This document shows positions 5,790 to 5,860 of a DNA stretch of 5,860 bases, piece after piece. The stretch lies in NCBI GenBank assembly GCA_013041995.1, contig JABDRA010000562.1, forward strand, positions 1-5,860, given 5' to 3'. Positions within the stretch are counted from its first letter, which is position 1; each line of letters opens with the position of its first letter. A model generated the notes under the pieces. It saw nothing but the letters and a program-made list of their open reading frames with translations, was not told where the DNA came from and searched no databases. The stretch comes from Anderseniella sp. (GTDB lineage Bacteria; Pseudomonadota; Alphaproteobacteria; Rhizobiales; Aestuariivirgaceae). The position numbers were made by a program, and so were the translations under genes.

Positions 5790-5860
5790 TAGTTCGCGCT
5801 GCCGATTGCAAGCTGCACGGTGTCCAATCTTTTGAAATCCGGCAGTGTGCAGAGCTTCTG
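5789..5860 (-). CDS. Possible C-terminal end of an unidentified minus-strand gene (partial)
   Basis: Reading leftward from the window edge, a frame stays open for 23 codons and stops at TAA (5791-5789), ending in LDTVQLAIGSAN. About 18 of the 23 codons end in G or C, matching the codon style of the neighbouring genes and higher than in the other two minus frames. If real, it would end 86 bases before the GST start in the same orientation. The fragment is too short to assign a family. A plus-strand frame over the same bases is also GC3-rich but lacks a convincing start and ribosome binding site, so this call is tentative. Confidence 0.3.
   Translation of the reverse strand, partial: QKLCTLPDFKRLDTVQLAIGSAN

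Noticed and set aside
5714..5790. Possible GST promoters on the minus strand (TTGATA with TATTCC after 16 bases; TTGTAT with AATATG after 17).
   Set aside because: Each -10 matches only three of six consensus bases and the candidates conflict, so none was chosen.
5792..5860. Plus-strand frame open to the window edge with a possible GTG start near 5820.
   Set aside because: No Shine-Dalgarno and no recognisable N-terminus; the minus-strand tail is equally or more plausible, and the window ends too soon to decide.

Overview
This 5.86 kb window looks like chromosomal DNA from an alphaproteobacterium, probably near the Hyphomicrobiales/Rhizobiales. The evidence is the gene order (yajC-secD-secF followed by an Mth938/NDUFAF3-type protein and a squalene/phytoene-synthase-like NDUFAF6-type protein, with a DUF815 ATPase gene divergent from yajC), the moderately high G+C, and the style of the proteins. 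No RNA gene, mobile element, CRISPR array or phage gene was seen. The DNA is densely coding and no gene-free stretch exceeds about 165 bases.

Left block, positions 1-3952, all on the minus strand and transcribed right to left: yajC (3952-3623), secD (3522-1915), secF (1883-936), an Mth938-domain/NDUFAF3-like gene (936-544), and the 5' part of an NDUFAF6-like gene (547-1, running off the window). The first three encode the SecDF-YajC accessory membrane complex, which uses proton motive force to help the SecYEG translocon. The last two genes are joined to secF and to each other by 1- and 4-base overlaps, so they are probably translationally coupled. Their human homologues are complex I assembly factors, so the block joins membrane protein export/insertion with probable respiratory complex biogenesis. 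The synthase-like protein lacks both aspartate-rich catalytic motifs of true squalene/phytoene synthases, which argues against isoprenoid chemistry.

Middle block, 3953-4115: a 163-base divergent control region between yajC and the plus-strand DUF815 AAA+-type ATPase gene (4116-4985). It holds a plausible sigma-70-type promoter for yajC, an 8-bp perfect inverted repeat just upstream of that promoter, and a 7-base direct repeat.

Right block: a glutathione S-transferase gene (5702-5040, minus) converges on the ATPase gene. A strong 9-bp hairpin lies between them and carries a T-tract only in the minus direction, so it mainly serves the GST gene. Upstream of the GST gene is an AT-rich patch with overlapping palindromes (possible operator). 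At the window edge is what may be the last 23 codons of another minus-strand gene.

Most of this is a recognisable conserved neighbourhood rather than a new system. The points of real interest are the coupling of the two complex-I-assembly-like genes to secDF, the degenerate catalytic site of the synthase-like protein, and the uncharacterised ATPase sharing the yajC control region.
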